DNA of 64,000 bases from Chloroflexota bacterium (GCA_030611885.1 JAUWOY010000005.1:1-64000); one strand, 5' to 3'; numbered from the stretch's first letter, positions 15,320 through 24,740 are shown. Program-made: numbers and translations. The notes: a model not told the origin generated them from the sequence alone.

Positions 15320-17215
15320 ATGATAGTGGACGTCAAGTCGCCAGTACCTAGCGACATCGAGATCGCTCAGGCGGCCAATATGAAGCCCATCCGTGAGGTT
15401 GCCGAGGGGGTGGGTCTCACCGAAGATGATTTGGAGCCGTGCGGCTGGTATAAGGCCAAGGTCCACCTGGACGTGCTGGAAAAGTTCAAGGATCGGCCCA
15501 ACGCCAAGTACATTGACGTGACGGCCATTACCCCTACCCCGCTGGGTGAAGGGAAGACCGTCACCACCATCGGCGTCAGCCAGGGGCTGGCCTATCTGGG
15601 TAAGAAGGTCTTCACTTGCATCCGCCAGCCTTCGCAGGGACCGACCTTCGGCATCAAGGGGGGCGCGGCCGGCGGCGGCTATGCCCAGATCGTATCCATG
15701 GAGGACTTTAACCTGCACCTGACGGGCGACATCCACGCCGTCGGTGCGGCCCACAACCTGCTGGCGGCTGCCATTGACAATCGTCTGGCGAAGGAAGACC
15801 GTTGGAGCACCAGTTATCTGGCCAAGGCGCTCTGCCCGGATGACGAGTACACGCCCAGCATGCGCAAGCGGCTGGAGAAGCTGGGCATTGAGTCGGAAAG
15901 GCCCTCCGATTTGAGCGACGAGGACAAGGAGCGGATGTTCCGCCTGAACATTGACCCCTACTCCATCCAGTGGCGGCGGGTGGTGGACGTGTCCGATGCC
16001 GCGTTGCGTAGCATTATCATCGGCCTGGGCCCGAGAAACGACGGCCCCACGCGCCAGACAGGGTACGACATCACCGTGGCCTCCGAGATCATGGCCGCGC
16101 TGGCTCTGTGCAGCGACCTGGCCGACCTGCGCGATCGCATGGGCCGCATCATCATCGGCACCAGCAAGAAAGGCGGCCTGCGCCACGTTGGACGGATAGA
16201 ACCGATCACGGCCGAGGACCTGAACGTGGCCGGCGCGATGACCGTGCTGCTCAAAGAGGCCATCATGCCCAACTTGATGCAAACCCTGATGGGCAGCCCG
16301 GCCTTTGTCCACTGCGGGCCCTTTGCCAACATCGCCCAGGGCAACAGCTCCGTCATCGCCGACAAAATTGCCCTCAAGCTGATGGGGCCGGACGGCTACG
16401 TGGTCACGGAATCGGGCTTTGGCGCTGACTGCGGCATGGAGAAGTTCTTCAACATCAAATGCCGCGTCTCCGGGCTGGTGCCTAACTGCGTGGTCATCGT
16501 GGCTTCCGTCCGCGCTCTCAAGATGCACGGCGGTGGCCCCAAGGTCGTCGCTGGCAAGCCACTGGACAAGATCTACACTCAGGAGAACCTGGAACTGCTG
16601 GAAAAGGGCCTGTCCAACCTGACCCAGCACGTCGAGAACGCCCGCAAGTTTGGCGTCCCGGTAGTAGTGGCGGTCAACAGGTTCACCAGCGACACCGCCG
16701 CCGAGATCGAAGTGGTCAAAAAAGCGGCCATGGAAGCGGGTGCCGAGGCCGTAGCCATGAGCAACGTCTGGGCCAAAGGCGGCGAGGGCGGCGCAGAACT
16801 GGCCGAAGCGGTCATTGCGGCCTGCGAAAAGCCAGTCGACTTCAAGTTCCTCTACCCGGACGAGATGTCCATCAAGGAAAAGATCGAAACCGTCGTCCGC
16901 GAGATCTATCGCGCCGACGGGGTGGACTATACGGCCGAGGCGGAGGCCAGGATCAAGCTCTTCACCGACATGGGGTTGAGCCATCTGCCGCTCTGCATGG
17001 CCAAGACCCACCTCTCCTTCACTCACGATCCGGCCATCAAGGGTACGCCGCGCGGCTGGCGGATGCCCATCACCGACGTGCGGGCCAGCGTAGGCGCGGG
17101 GTTTCTCTTCCCGCTGTGCGGCACCATGCGCACCATGCCCGGCCTGCCCACCAGGCCAGTCTTTACGGACATTGACATTGACCTGGAAACCGGCAAGGTC
17201 GTTGGGCTGTCCTAG
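15320..17215 (+). CDS. fhs: Formate-tetrahydrofolate ligase
   Basis: A 631-residue Fhs that makes 10-formyl-THF from formate, THF and ATP, the entry step of the methyl branch. The ATP site TPTPLGEGKTVTTIG is near residue 75, with CIRQPSQGPTFGIKGGAAGG after it and the conserved DMGLSHLPLCMAKTH and AGFLFPLCG near the end. It is somewhat longer than the classic clostridial enzyme. ATG 15320 has AAGGAGGAA; the upstream in-frame ATGs have none. It has its own promoter, so it may be expressed apart from folD. Confidence 0.96.
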   Translation: MIVDVKSPVPSDIEIAQAANMKPIREVAEGVGLTEDDLEPCGWYKAKVHLDVLEKFKDRPNAKYIDVTAITPTPLGEGKTVTTIGVSQGLAYLGKKVFTCIRQPSQGPTFGIKGGAAGGGYAQIVSMEDFNLHLTGDIHAVGAAHNLLAAAIDNRLAKEDRWSTSYLAKALCPDDEYTPSMRKRLEKLGIESERPSDLSDEDKERMFRLNIDPYSIQWRRVVDVSDAALRSIIIGLGPRNDGPTRQTGYDITVASEIMAALALCSDLADLRDRMGRIIIGTSKKGGLRHVGRIEPITAEDLNVAGAMTVLLKEAIMPNLMQTLMGSPAFVHCGPFANIAQGNSSVIADKIALKLMGPDGYVVTESGFGADCGMEKFFNIKCRVSGLVPNCVVIVASVRALKMHGGGPKVVAGKPLDKIYTQENLELLEKGLSNLTQHVENARKFGVPVVVAVNRFTSDTAAEIEVVKKAAMEAGAEAVAMSNVWAKGGEGGAELAEAVIAACEKPVDFKFLYPDEMSIKEKIETVVREIYRADGVDYTAEAEARIKLFTDMGLSHLPLCMAKTHLSFTHDPAIKGTPRGWRMPITDVRASVGAGFLFPLCGTMRTMPGLPTRPVFTDIDIDLETGKVVGLS

Positions 17216-17226
17216 ATCAAGCTATC

Positions 17227-17260
17227 AAGGCGGGGGGAGCAATGGCGCTCTCCCCGCCTT
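17227..17260 (+). terminator. Strong hairpin after fhs
   Basis: AAGGCGGGGGGAGC pairs with GCTCTCCCCGCCTT with one mismatch. No T-run follows, so termination may be partial and cooS could still be reached from the fhs promoter. Confidence 0.55.
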
Positions 17261-17346
17261 CCAAATATCTAATATCCAATATCTAATGGCTGACAGCAAA
17301 TGCCAATGCAAGGGGGCACTAAGGGCTACTGGATATTAGATATTGG
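17261..17346. repeat. Family E repeat (ATATCCAATATCTAAT type)
   Basis: CCAAATATCTAATATCC units are answered by GGATATTAGATATTGG at the right end. Related copies are at 23618-23695, 32406-32437 and 63559-63622. Confidence 0.7.
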
Positions 17347-17377
17347 GTAACTGAACACTAAAGGAGGAAACGCAAAC

Positions 17378-17710
17378 GTGGAAAAGACTGTGTTGCACGT
17401 ACCAAAAATGTACGCTGACCATCACGTCAAAGCTGTGCGTGAAGCTTTGTTGCCCTTGGACGGAGTGGAGGAGGTCATGGCTAGCAGCGCGTTCAAGCGC
17501 GTCGTCGTTGGCTATGATTCGGCCCGCCTGGAGCCGAGCGCGATAGAAGAGGCCCTTCGAGCAGCCGGCTATGGGCCAGGAGAGGACTGGGAAATCCCCA
17601 GTCCGCCTGAGGGCAAGGAGGACGATTCCGCCTGGTTCAAGACGATAAGGCGGGTAACTGAGACTAACGTGCTCGACCTGCAAATGTCCGGAGACTTCCG
17701 TAAATATTAG
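17378..17710 (+). CDS. HMA-like ferredoxin-fold protein without CxxC
   Basis: A 110-residue protein from GTG 17378 behind AAGGAGGA. Residues about 4-67 follow the heavy-metal-associated domain pattern (TVLHVPKMYADHHVKAVREA, GVEEVMASSAFKRVVVGYD, IEEALRAAGY). The metal-binding C-x-x-C of that fold is absent: the loop reads MYADH. A 40-residue tail follows. It directly precedes cooS. Possible jobs are a metal-delivery or assembly partner using Met/Asp/His ligands, or a purely structural adaptor. This is an inference from location. Confidence 0.72.
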   Translation: MEKTVLHVPKMYADHHVKAVREALLPLDGVEEVMASSAFKRVVVGYDSARLEPSAIEEALRAAGYGPGEDWEIPSPPEGKEDDSAWFKTIRRVTETNVLDLQMSGDFRKY

Positions 17711-17712
17711 TA

Positions 17713-17766
17713 CTGGAAGCTAGAAGTTGGAAATTGGAAGTTGGATTCTGGTTTCCAGTTTATAGC
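17713..17766. repeat. Family E-like repeat before cooS
   Basis: GAAGTTGGAAATTGGAAGTTGG followed by the partial complement TGGTTTCCAGTTTATAGCTTTC. It fills the gap between the HMA-like gene and cooS. Confidence 0.5.
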
Positions 17767-17789
17767 TTTCGGAATGGAGGAGTTTGATA

Positions 17790-19772
17790 ATGACCAATGA
17801 CAAGACCATAGATCCAGCCGTCAAGACTATGCTGGAGATTGCCGAGGCCGAGGGCATTTCCACCGCCTTCTCTCGTGCCGCAGCAATGAAACAATGCCCC
17901 ATCGGAAGCAAGGGGGGCTGTTGCAAGAACTGCTCTATGGGCCCTTGCCGCCTGGTTGGCAAACATGATCGGGGCATCTGCGGGGCCACCAGGGAGACGG
18001 TGGCTGCCCGCGGCCTGGCCCGCATGATAGCCGGCGGCGCCTCCGCCCACTCCGACCACGGCCGCGACATGGCCCTGACGCTCCTGGCCGCCGCTGAGGG
18101 CGAGGCCCCGGACTACACCATCCGCGACGTGAACAAGCTCTTGGAAGTAGCGGAGCTACTGGATGTGCCCACCAAGGATCGCGAGACGATGGAGATAGCC
18201 AAGGAAGTGGCCGAGGCGGCCCTGGCTCAGATCGGCAACCAGAGAGGCGAGATCCTCTACCTTAAGCGAGCTCCCAAGAAACGGCAAGAGGTCTGGCGAA
18301 AGGCGGGCGTCGCCCCACGGGGGATTGACCGCGAGGTGGTGGAGATCATGCACCGCACCCACGTGGGAAACGATCAGTGGTACGATAGCATCCTGATGGC
18401 GGGGCTGCGCACTGCCCTAGCGGATGGCTGGGGTGGGAGCATGCTCGCCACGGACATCACCGACATCCTCTTCGGTTCCCCGGTCCCGCTTACGGCCCAG
18501 GTGAACATGGGGATGTTGAGCGAGGACGAGGTGAACATCGTCGTCCATGGCCACGAGCCGACTCTCTCCGAGATGATCCTGGTGGCGGTGAGCGACCCGG
18601 AGATGATCGAGTACGCCAAATCGAAGGGGGCGAAGGGCATCAACCTGACGGGCATCTGCTGCACGGCTAACGAGACGCTGATGCGCCAGGGCGTGCCCAC
18701 CATCGGCAACTTCCTCAGCCAGGAGCTGACCATCGTCACCGGAGCCATAGAGCTGATGATCGTGGACATCCAGTGCATCATGCAGGCCCTGGCCCCTGTG
18801 GCCGACCAATTCCACACCATCCTGGTCACCACCTCCCCCAAGGCGCACATCGAGGGGGCCACCCACGTCGAGTTCGACGAGCATCGCGCCCTGGAGATCG
18901 CCAAAGAGATTGTGAAGATGGGGATTGACAATTTCCCCAACCGTAAGGAGACGCGCATCCCCAAGGAGATCAATCACCTGGTGGCCGGCTTCTCCCACGA
19001 GTACATCAATTATGCCCTGGGCGGCTTCTATCGTGGCTCCTTCCGGCCACTGAACGACGCCATCGTCCAGGGGAGGGTGCGGGGGATAGCGGGCGTGGTA
19101 GGATGTAACAACGCCCGCACTTGCCACGATTACTCCCATGAGTACATCACCCGCAGGTTGATTGAGAACGACGTGCTGGTGGCCATGACCGGTTGCGGAG
19201 CCATCGCCTGCGCCAAGTATGGGCTTCTGTCGCCAGAGGCGGCCCAGTACGCCGGCCCCGGATTGCGGGAGATCTGCGAGACGACGGGCATCCCGCCAGT
19301 GCTGCACGTGGGGAGCTGCGTGGACAACGCCCGCATCCTCACCGTGCTCAGCCAGATGGCCACCGAGGGAGGTTTGGGGGAAGACATCGCTGACCTCCCG
19401 GCAATGGGCTTCGCCCCGGAGTGGATGAGTGAGAAAGCCATCTCCATTGCCTCTTACTTCGTCGGCTCCGGCCTCTACACCATCATGGGCAGCGAATCGC
19501 CCGTGGCCAACAGCCCCATCGTGGATCGCTTCATCAGCGAGAGCTGGGAGGAGCGGATCGGCGGCAAGTTGGAGTTCATCTCCGACCCTGAGGAAGCCGT
19601 CCAGAAGGCCCTGGAGCACATTGACAAGAAGCGTGCCGCTTTGGGCCTGGTGGAGTACGACCCCACCCGCTTCGGCCAGAGCGGCGACAGGCTGATGCAG
19701 CAGTTTATAGAGGCTATGGAGGCCGGTCTGCCGGTCAACATCTACAGCGCCACGGTGCCCCAGTTAGCGTGA
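17790..19772 (+). CDS. cooS: Anaerobic CO dehydrogenase catalytic subunit
   Basis: A 660-residue nickel-iron CODH (CooS/AcsA) that reduces CO2 to CO for acetyl-CoA synthesis. B/D-cluster cysteines are at CPIGSKGGCCKNCSMGPC (about 36-53) and GICGAT. C-cluster ligands are all visible: VVHGHEP, TGICCTANE, VDIQCIMQ, VVGCNNART, MTGCGAIACAK and VGSCVDN; the proton-transfer lysine is in MSEKAISIA. ATG 17790 follows GGAGG at nine bases; an upstream TTG is unlikely. Between it and acsB lie four toxin-antitoxin-type genes. Confidence 0.97.
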   Translation: MTNDKTIDPAVKTMLEIAEAEGISTAFSRAAAMKQCPIGSKGGCCKNCSMGPCRLVGKHDRGICGATRETVAARGLARMIAGGASAHSDHGRDMALTLLAAAEGEAPDYTIRDVNKLLEVAELLDVPTKDRETMEIAKEVAEAALAQIGNQRGEILYLKRAPKKRQEVWRKAGVAPRGIDREVVEIMHRTHVGNDQWYDSILMAGLRTALADGWGGSMLATDITDILFGSPVPLTAQVNMGMLSEDEVNIVVHGHEPTLSEMILVAVSDPEMIEYAKSKGAKGINLTGICCTANETLMRQGVPTIGNFLSQELTIVTGAIELMIVDIQCIMQALAPVADQFHTILVTTSPKAHIEGATHVEFDEHRALEIAKEIVKMGIDNFPNRKETRIPKEINHLVAGFSHEYINYALGGFYRGSFRPLNDAIVQGRVRGIAGVVGCNNARTCHDYSHEYITRRLIENDVLVAMTGCGAIACAKYGLLSPEAAQYAGPGLREICETTGIPPVLHVGSCVDNARILTVLSQMATEGGLGEDIADLPAMGFAPEWMSEKAISIASYFVGSGLYTIMGSESPVANSPIVDRFISESWEERIGGKLEFISDPEEAVQKALEHIDKKRAALGLVEYDPTRFGQSGDRLMQQFIEAMEAGLPVNIYSATVPQLA

Positions 19773-19784
19773 GAAAGGGGAGTC

Positions 19785-20150
19785 ATGTCTGAGCTGGCTT
19801 TAGATCAACCCGTTGGCGCCATCACCGTCGGCGACTTGAGGAAGCTGATGAGAGAGGTGACCAGGGAAGAGAAAAGCTACTACATAGACGAGGAGGGCTG
19901 CCGCGTTTTCCTCAACGAAGATGCCTACGCCGATTACCTGGACAAGCAGGAGGGCAAGCTCCCCAGCGAGGTCAGAGCCTACTTCATTGACGAGCAGGGC
20001 TACAAGGCCTTCTACAGCGACTGGGCGCCTACCCCTGAGTATGCCAGGGAATTAGAGGAGGCCAGGCGAGAGATAGCCGAGGGCAAGGTTCACGCCTTCG
20101 AGGACGTGGTCAAGGAGTTAGGTCTAGGGGGCGACTCTTGTACGAGGTGA
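19785..20150 (+). CDS. Putative antitoxin partner of the RelE-like toxin
   Basis: A 121-residue acidic protein, 12 bases after cooS with an AAAGGGG site. It contains the internal duplication YYIDEEGCRVFLNEDAY and YFIDEQGYKAFYSDWAP. No DNA-binding motif is obvious. It overlaps the downstream RelE/ParE-like gene by 13 bases, the usual antitoxin-first layout, and that position is the main reason for calling it an antitoxin. Confidence 0.7.
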   Translation: MSELALDQPVGAITVGDLRKLMREVTREEKSYYIDEEGCRVFLNEDAYADYLDKQEGKLPSEVRAYFIDEQGYKAFYSDWAPTPEYARELEEARREIAEGKVHAFEDVVKELGLGGDSCTR

Positions 20151-20398
20151 TAATCTCGGACAGGGCCAAAAAGAGGCTCAGCAAGCTCCCCAGGGCTATC
20201 GGCGATGACATCGTGAGGAAGATCTATTGGTTGGCCGAAAACGCCGATGACATCGCCCACGAGCGATTGAAAGGCCATCGGGAATACAGCCTGCATTGTG
20301 GGCAATATCGCATCCCCTACTTGTTCGACAGGACAAACAGGGTGATCACGATCGAGGACATCGGCAAACACGACGAGGTTTACAGGAGATTGAGGTAG
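20138..20398 (+). CDS. RelE/ParE-family toxin
   Basis: An 86-residue basic protein from a TTG start overlapping its putative antitoxin. It has the RelE-fold pattern: YEVIISDRAKKRLSKLP at the start, LKGHREYSLHCGQYRIPYL in the middle and DIGKHDEVYRRLR at the end. RelE members cleave mRNA on ribosomes and ParE members poison gyrase; the sequence alone does not tell which. It lies between cooS and acsB. Confidence 0.85.
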   Translation: MYEVIISDRAKKRLSKLPRAIGDDIVRKIYWLAENADDIAHERLKGHREYSLHCGQYRIPYLFDRTNRVITIEDIGKHDEVYRRLR

Positions 20399-20878
20399 AT
20401 GGGGAAGGAAACCTTTGAGAGGCTAGGGCAGGACCTCACCCTAAAGTACGTCGAGACGCTGGACTCGAATCTGGTGGCGCTGGCCTTCTTTGGCTCCTGG
20501 GCAAGGGGGGAGGAGAAAGAGTGGAGCGACATTGATGTGCTCCTTATCGCCGAGGAGCTGCCAGACGACCCCTTCGAAAGGCGGTGGTTGGTGCAAGAGC
20601 CCATCCTCAGCCTAAGCGAGCGCCCTGTCTCCGTCCTCGCCAGGACGGTGGAGGAGTTCTCCGAGGACGTCTCACCTTTGCACCTCGACCTGGGCTTAGA
20701 TGCCATCGTCTTCTATGACCCCCATGGCTTCCTCGCACGAAGGTTGAAGCGAGTGCAGGAGCTCATCAAGGAGGCCGGGTTGATGAGGGAAAAGGAGACA
20801 AGTGGGCTTGCCTGGCGTTGGAAGGAGTCACCGCCGCCGGCCCGTTGGGCACTGACCTGGGAGGGGTTCACAAGGTGA
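20399..20878 (+). CDS. MNT-type nucleotidyltransferase (MntA-like)
   Basis: A 159-residue minimal nucleotidyltransferase starting directly after the RelE stop codon. The catalytic signature GSWARGEEKEWSDIDVLLI fits GS-x10-DxD. In the well-studied MntA-HepT system such proteins AMPylate and neutralise the HEPN toxin. Its stop overlaps the HEPN gene start by four bases, so the pair is co-translated. Confidence 0.85.
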   Translation: MGKETFERLGQDLTLKYVETLDSNLVALAFFGSWARGEEKEWSDIDVLLIAEELPDDPFERRWLVQEPILSLSERPVSVLARTVEEFSEDVSPLHLDLGLDAIVFYDPHGFLARRLKRVQELIKEAGLMREKETSGLAWRWKESPPPARWALTWEGFTR

Positions 20879-21315
20879 AGCCTGAAGAGGAAACCAGATA
20901 CCGCTTGAATCTAGCCAGAGGCTACCTTGCCGAAGCGGAAGAGGACATCAAGTTGGAAAGATGGCGTTCCTGCGCAGCAGGAAGTCAACTCGCCATTGAG
21001 AACTCCGCCAAAGCGATCATCGCCTGCTTCGTGCCAGTTGCCCTCACCCATGATCCTGCTCGGCAACTTGCGAAGGTAATCGAAGCTGAAACGATGCCTG
21101 AGGAAGTTGTGGCTGAGGTGAAGGAGATTATCCCCATCGCAGCCAAATTCGGTGGGAAGGAGCACGGCTTTCTCAGCTATGGTGACACTAAGCGCTTTCG
21201 TGATCCCTGGTCTCTTGTCACCGAAGCGAAGGCCAACGAAGCCATCGAGGGCGCCCGCCAGTGCTTGGCGATCGCTGAAGAAGTTTATGAGCACTTCTTC
21301 GAATCTGGAGTTTAG
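20875..21315 (+). CDS. HEPN-domain protein
   Basis: A 146-residue HEPN protein beginning at GTG 20875. It has the conserved helix RWRSCAAGSQLAIENSAKAI and the THDPARQL turn of PF05168-type HEPN domains. The RNase motif R-x4-H-x-Y of HepT toxins is not seen, so RNase activity is uncertain. With the MNT gene it forms a likely two-component toxin-antitoxin or related nucleotide-transfer pair, inserted between cooS and acsB. An upstream in-frame ATG lies wholly inside the MNT gene and has no ribosome site. Confidence 0.8.
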   Translation: MKPEEETRYRLNLARGYLAEAEEDIKLERWRSCAAGSQLAIENSAKAIIACFVPVALTHDPARQLAKVIEAETMPEEVVAEVKEIIPIAAKFGGKEHGFLSYGDTKRFRDPWSLVTEAKANEAIEGARQCLAIAEEVYEHFFESGV

Positions 21316-21376
21316 ATAAATGCAGGGGGCAATCAGAAACCCCTATTGTAGAACTAATACTGAGGAGGAAGGATAA

Positions 21377-23614
21377 ATGTCAAGATATATCGCCAACGCC
21401 GCCATCCGCGGCGCTAACCGGATTGTTCAAGAAGCAGATGATCTATTGCAAAAAACCATTGCGGAGCTAGGGCCTGATGCCTCTGTCCAATTTCCCAATA
21501 CTGCTTACTATCTGCCCGTCATCTACGGCTTCACCGGCATCGAGGTGACGAAGCTGAGTGACCTCGTCCCGGTGCTCGAGATCTCCAGGTCACTCCTGCA
21601 CCCCGAGACCGAGGGGCATACGTGGCTGCCCTATCTGGGGGAAGCTCTGGACAGCGGCGTAGCCACCCTTTTCGCTGAGGAAGCTATCTCAGGAATCCGC
21701 TTCGCCCGTGGTGAGCAACCGGAACACATCCCAGGCCTGGAGCTCGCCGGCACCAGTGTCACTGGTCCCATAGACGACATCCAGTTACGCAGTTGGGGTA
21801 TCCAGCTCGTGGATGGACGCATGCCTGGCTTTGCGGCGGTCATCGGCGCAGCCCGCTCCAACGAGGCAGCGGTGCAGATCATCCGCGAACTTCAGCAGCG
21901 TAACATCCTCATCTTCCTCTCCGGCAATGTCAACGGACGGAGCATCATCCATCAGTTGATGGAAGAGGGTGTGGAAATGGGCTACGATACCTACATCGTG
22001 CCCTTCGGCACCGATACCATCTCCACTATCTATGCCGCTGGCTTCGCCACCCGTGCAGCCCTGACCTTTGGGGGCATGAAAGGTGGTCAGGCGCGTGGAA
22101 TGCTCCTCTACAACAAGTTCCGTTGCTTTGCCTTTGCCCTGGCTCTTGGTGAGGTGGATGATCTGAAGTACGCCACCGCCGTTGGCGCTCTTAACTACGG
22201 CTTCCCCGTCATCGCTGACACCGTTATCCCCCAGGTGCTGCCCACTGGCGTCACCATCTACGAACATGCTGTCTCCATGCCCTTTGACGACATTGAGGGG
22301 GAGACGGATGCCGAGAAGGCCAGACGATTGGTGCAGCGTTGCATGGAAGTGCGCGGCGTCAAAGTGAAGATCACCGAGGTGCCCATCCCCGTCCCGTACG
22401 GCAGCGCCTTCGAGGGGGAGCGGGTACGCCGGGCCGACATGAGGGTTGAGTTCGGCGGCAAGTACTCCCGCGCCTACGAATACCTGAAGATGTGCCCCAT
22501 GGACGAGGTGGAGGACGGCAAGATCGAGCTCATCGGCCCCGACTTCGAGGACATCGAAGAAGCTGGATACATGGACATGGGGATCGTCGTCGAGGTGGCT
22601 GGACGGAAGATGCAGGAGGACTTCGAGCCAGTGCTGGAGCGGCAGATTCACTACTTTATCAACGGCGCATCGGGCATTCAGCACATCGGCCAGCGCGACA
22701 TCGCCTGGATCCGCATGAGCAAGACCGCCGCCGAGAAGGGGCTCACTCTGAAGCACTTCGGCGAGATCCTCCACGCCCGTTTCCAGGCTGACTTCGGAGC
22801 CATCGTGGACAAGGTGCAGGTCACGATCATCACCGAGCCTGAGCTGTATGCTGAGTGGCTGGAGAAGGCTCGTGTGGCTTACGACTTCCGCAACAAGCGA
22901 CTGGCCGAGATGACTGACGAAAGCGTGGACACTTTCTATAGCTGCACTCTCTGCCAGAGCTTTGCTCCCGATCACGTCTGCGTGGTCAGCCCGGAGCGGT
23001 TGGGGCTCTGCGGCGCGTATAACTGGCTGGATTGCAAGGCTTCCTTCCAGATCAACCCCACCGGGCCCAATCAGCCCATTCTAAAAGGCGCGGTCATAGA
23101 CCCAGTCAAGGGCTATTTCGAGGGAATCAACGACTATGCAAAAGTAGGTTCCCATGGGTCGGTGGAAGAAGTAGCGATGTATTCCGCCATGGAGAACCCG
23201 ATGACGGCTTGCGGCTGCTTCGAGTGCATCATGATGGTCGTCCCCGAAGCCAACGGTTTCATGATCGTCAGCCGCGAGGACCCAAGTATGACTCCAGCGG
23301 GGATGACTTTCTCTACCCTGGCCGGCATGTGCGGGGGCGGCATTCAGACCCCTGGGGTGATGGGTCACGGGAAGTTCTTCATCGTCAGCAACAAGTTCAT
23401 CCGCGCCGACGGGGGGCTCAAGCGGGTCGTCTGGATGTCCAGCTTCCTTAAAGAATCCATGGCCGAGGAGATGAAGGCCGCTGCCGAGCGAGAGGGCGAT
23501 CCTGACCTCATAGACAAGATCGCCGACGAGCGAGCGGCCACCACCGTGGAGGAGCTTCTGCCCTTCCTGGAGGAGAAGGGACATCCAGCTTTGACCATGC
23601 CGCCGCTTTTCTAA
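21377..23614 (+). CDS. acsB: Acetyl-CoA synthase (CO-methylating)
   Basis: A 745-residue AcsB that joins CO, a methyl group from the corrinoid protein and CoA. Length shows that the N-terminal CODH-docking domain of bacterial enzymes is present. A-cluster cysteines are in SCTLCQSFAPDHVC and LCGAYNWLDC (about 521-553), and the nickel-site CGCFEC near 610. ATG 21377 follows GAGGAGGAAGG. It is followed by acsD after a family E repeat. Confidence 0.97.
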   Translation: MSRYIANAAIRGANRIVQEADDLLQKTIAELGPDASVQFPNTAYYLPVIYGFTGIEVTKLSDLVPVLEISRSLLHPETEGHTWLPYLGEALDSGVATLFAEEAISGIRFARGEQPEHIPGLELAGTSVTGPIDDIQLRSWGIQLVDGRMPGFAAVIGAARSNEAAVQIIRELQQRNILIFLSGNVNGRSIIHQLMEEGVEMGYDTYIVPFGTDTISTIYAAGFATRAALTFGGMKGGQARGMLLYNKFRCFAFALALGEVDDLKYATAVGALNYGFPVIADTVIPQVLPTGVTIYEHAVSMPFDDIEGETDAEKARRLVQRCMEVRGVKVKITEVPIPVPYGSAFEGERVRRADMRVEFGGKYSRAYEYLKMCPMDEVEDGKIELIGPDFEDIEEAGYMDMGIVVEVAGRKMQEDFEPVLERQIHYFINGASGIQHIGQRDIAWIRMSKTAAEKGLTLKHFGEILHARFQADFGAIVDKVQVTIITEPELYAEWLEKARVAYDFRNKRLAEMTDESVDTFYSCTLCQSFAPDHVCVVSPERLGLCGAYNWLDCKASFQINPTGPNQPILKGAVIDPVKGYFEGINDYAKVGSHGSVEEVAMYSAMENPMTACGCFECIMMVVPEANGFMIVSREDPSMTPAGMTFSTLAGMCGGGIQTPGVMGHGKFFIVSNKFIRADGGLKRVVWMSSFLKESMAEEMKAAAEREGDPDLIDKIADERAATTVEELLPFLEEKGHPALTMPPLF

Positions 23615-23617
23615 GCT

Positions 23618-23695
23618 AGAGATTAGATATTGGATATTGGAGATTGGAAGGACAATCCAATATCCAATACCTAATATCCAATATCCACATAGGAG
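23618..23695. repeat. Family E repeat between acsB and acsD
   Basis: GAGATTAGATATTGGATATTGG arm followed by CCAATATCCAATACCTAATATCC. It is a long imperfect inverted repeat in the 93-base gap. Confidence 0.8.
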
Positions 23696-23707
23696 GATAT
23701 AACGAGG

Positions 23708-24679
23708 ATGCCTGTCACAGTAGAGGTACCTACAGAGAAATGGACGGGTTCGGTGCGGGAGGTCACTCTTGGCGCCACCGCCGAGCAGGGGGGGACACGG
23801 GCCAAAACGGTCACCGTCGGCGGGGAGACCACCCTTTCCTTCCTGCACTTCGAGGGCGAAATGCCCAACCCGCCCGTCATTGCTATCGAAATCCAGGACC
23901 ATTATCCCGAAGACTGGTCGCTTCTTCTTAAAGAGACCTGGGGCGACGCGCTCAACGATCCGGTCACCTGGGCCGAGAAAGCCGAGGGATATGGCGCCGA
24001 CATCATCATGTTGAAGCTGAGGGGCGCTGATAACGAGGGCCACGAGACCACTCCTGAGGAAGCTGCCGCCACGGTCAAGAAAGTGTTGGCGGCGACGGGG
24101 CTGCCCCTCATCGTGCGCGGGCCCGGCCAGGCTGAGCTGGACAACGAGCTTTTAGTGGCCGTGGCCGAGGCGGCCAAGGGCGAGCGCATAGTAATGGGCC
24201 TCTGCGAGGCCAAGAACTACCGTACCATCGTCGCGGCCGCGTTGGCCCACGACCAACTGGTCATCTCCAGCACCCCGATGGACGTCAACCTGTCCAAGCA
24301 GCTCACCATCCTGATCAGCGACATGGCCCTTCCCCTGGATCGCATCCTGATGGACCCCACCACTGGGGCGTTGGGCTACGGGATCGAATACGGCTATTCG
24401 GTCATGGAGAGACTGCGCATAGCTGCCCTCAGCGGCGACAGCATGACCCAGCAGCCCATGATCTGCTTCGTGGGCGAGGAGTCCTGGCGGCAGAAGGAAT
24501 CCAAGGCGGGCGAGGGCGTGCCCGAGGCCTGGGGCGACTGGGCCAAACGAGGGGTCACCTGGGAGGCAGTGACGGCTACCACTCTCCTCCAAACCGGCGC
24601 CGACATCGTTACCATACGCCATCCTGAGACAGTGGAGATCGTCGAGGGTTTCATTGAGAAGCTGATGGCAGGCGGTTAA
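23708..24679 (+). CDS. acsD: Corrinoid iron-sulfur protein small subunit
   Basis: A 323-residue AcsD (CfsB, delta subunit). It pairs with AcsC to carry the methyl group on cobalamin. TIM-barrel landmarks: NPPVIAIEIQD near 56, GADIIMLKLRG, IVRGPGQAELDNELL and ILMDPTTGALGYGIEYGYSV. ATG 23708 follows AGGAGG. It is separated from its partner acsC by about 1.3 kb of toxin-antitoxin genes, which is unusual because the two are normally adjacent. Confidence 0.95.
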   Translation: MPVTVEVPTEKWTGSVREVTLGATAEQGGTRAKTVTVGGETTLSFLHFEGEMPNPPVIAIEIQDHYPEDWSLLLKETWGDALNDPVTWAEKAEGYGADIIMLKLRGADNEGHETTPEEAAATVKKVLAATGLPLIVRGPGQAELDNELLVAVAEAAKGERIVMGLCEAKNYRTIVAAALAHDQLVISSTPMDVNLSKQLTILISDMALPLDRILMDPTTGALGYGIEYGYSVMERLRIAALSGDSMTQQPMICFVGEESWRQKESKAGEGVPEAWGDWAKRGVTWEAVTATTLLQTGADIVTIRHPETVEIVEGFIEKLMAGG

Positions 24680-24740
24680 ATCAGTACTTCGCGCTTCGCA
24701 AGGCCCGAAAACGTTGCAAACGATCATCAAAGGGGACTCG

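Noticed and set aside
15221-17026. Antisense ORF of 601 codons opposite fhs
   Set aside because: Shadow of fhs; the composition is typical of an antisense frame and no family resemblance is seen.
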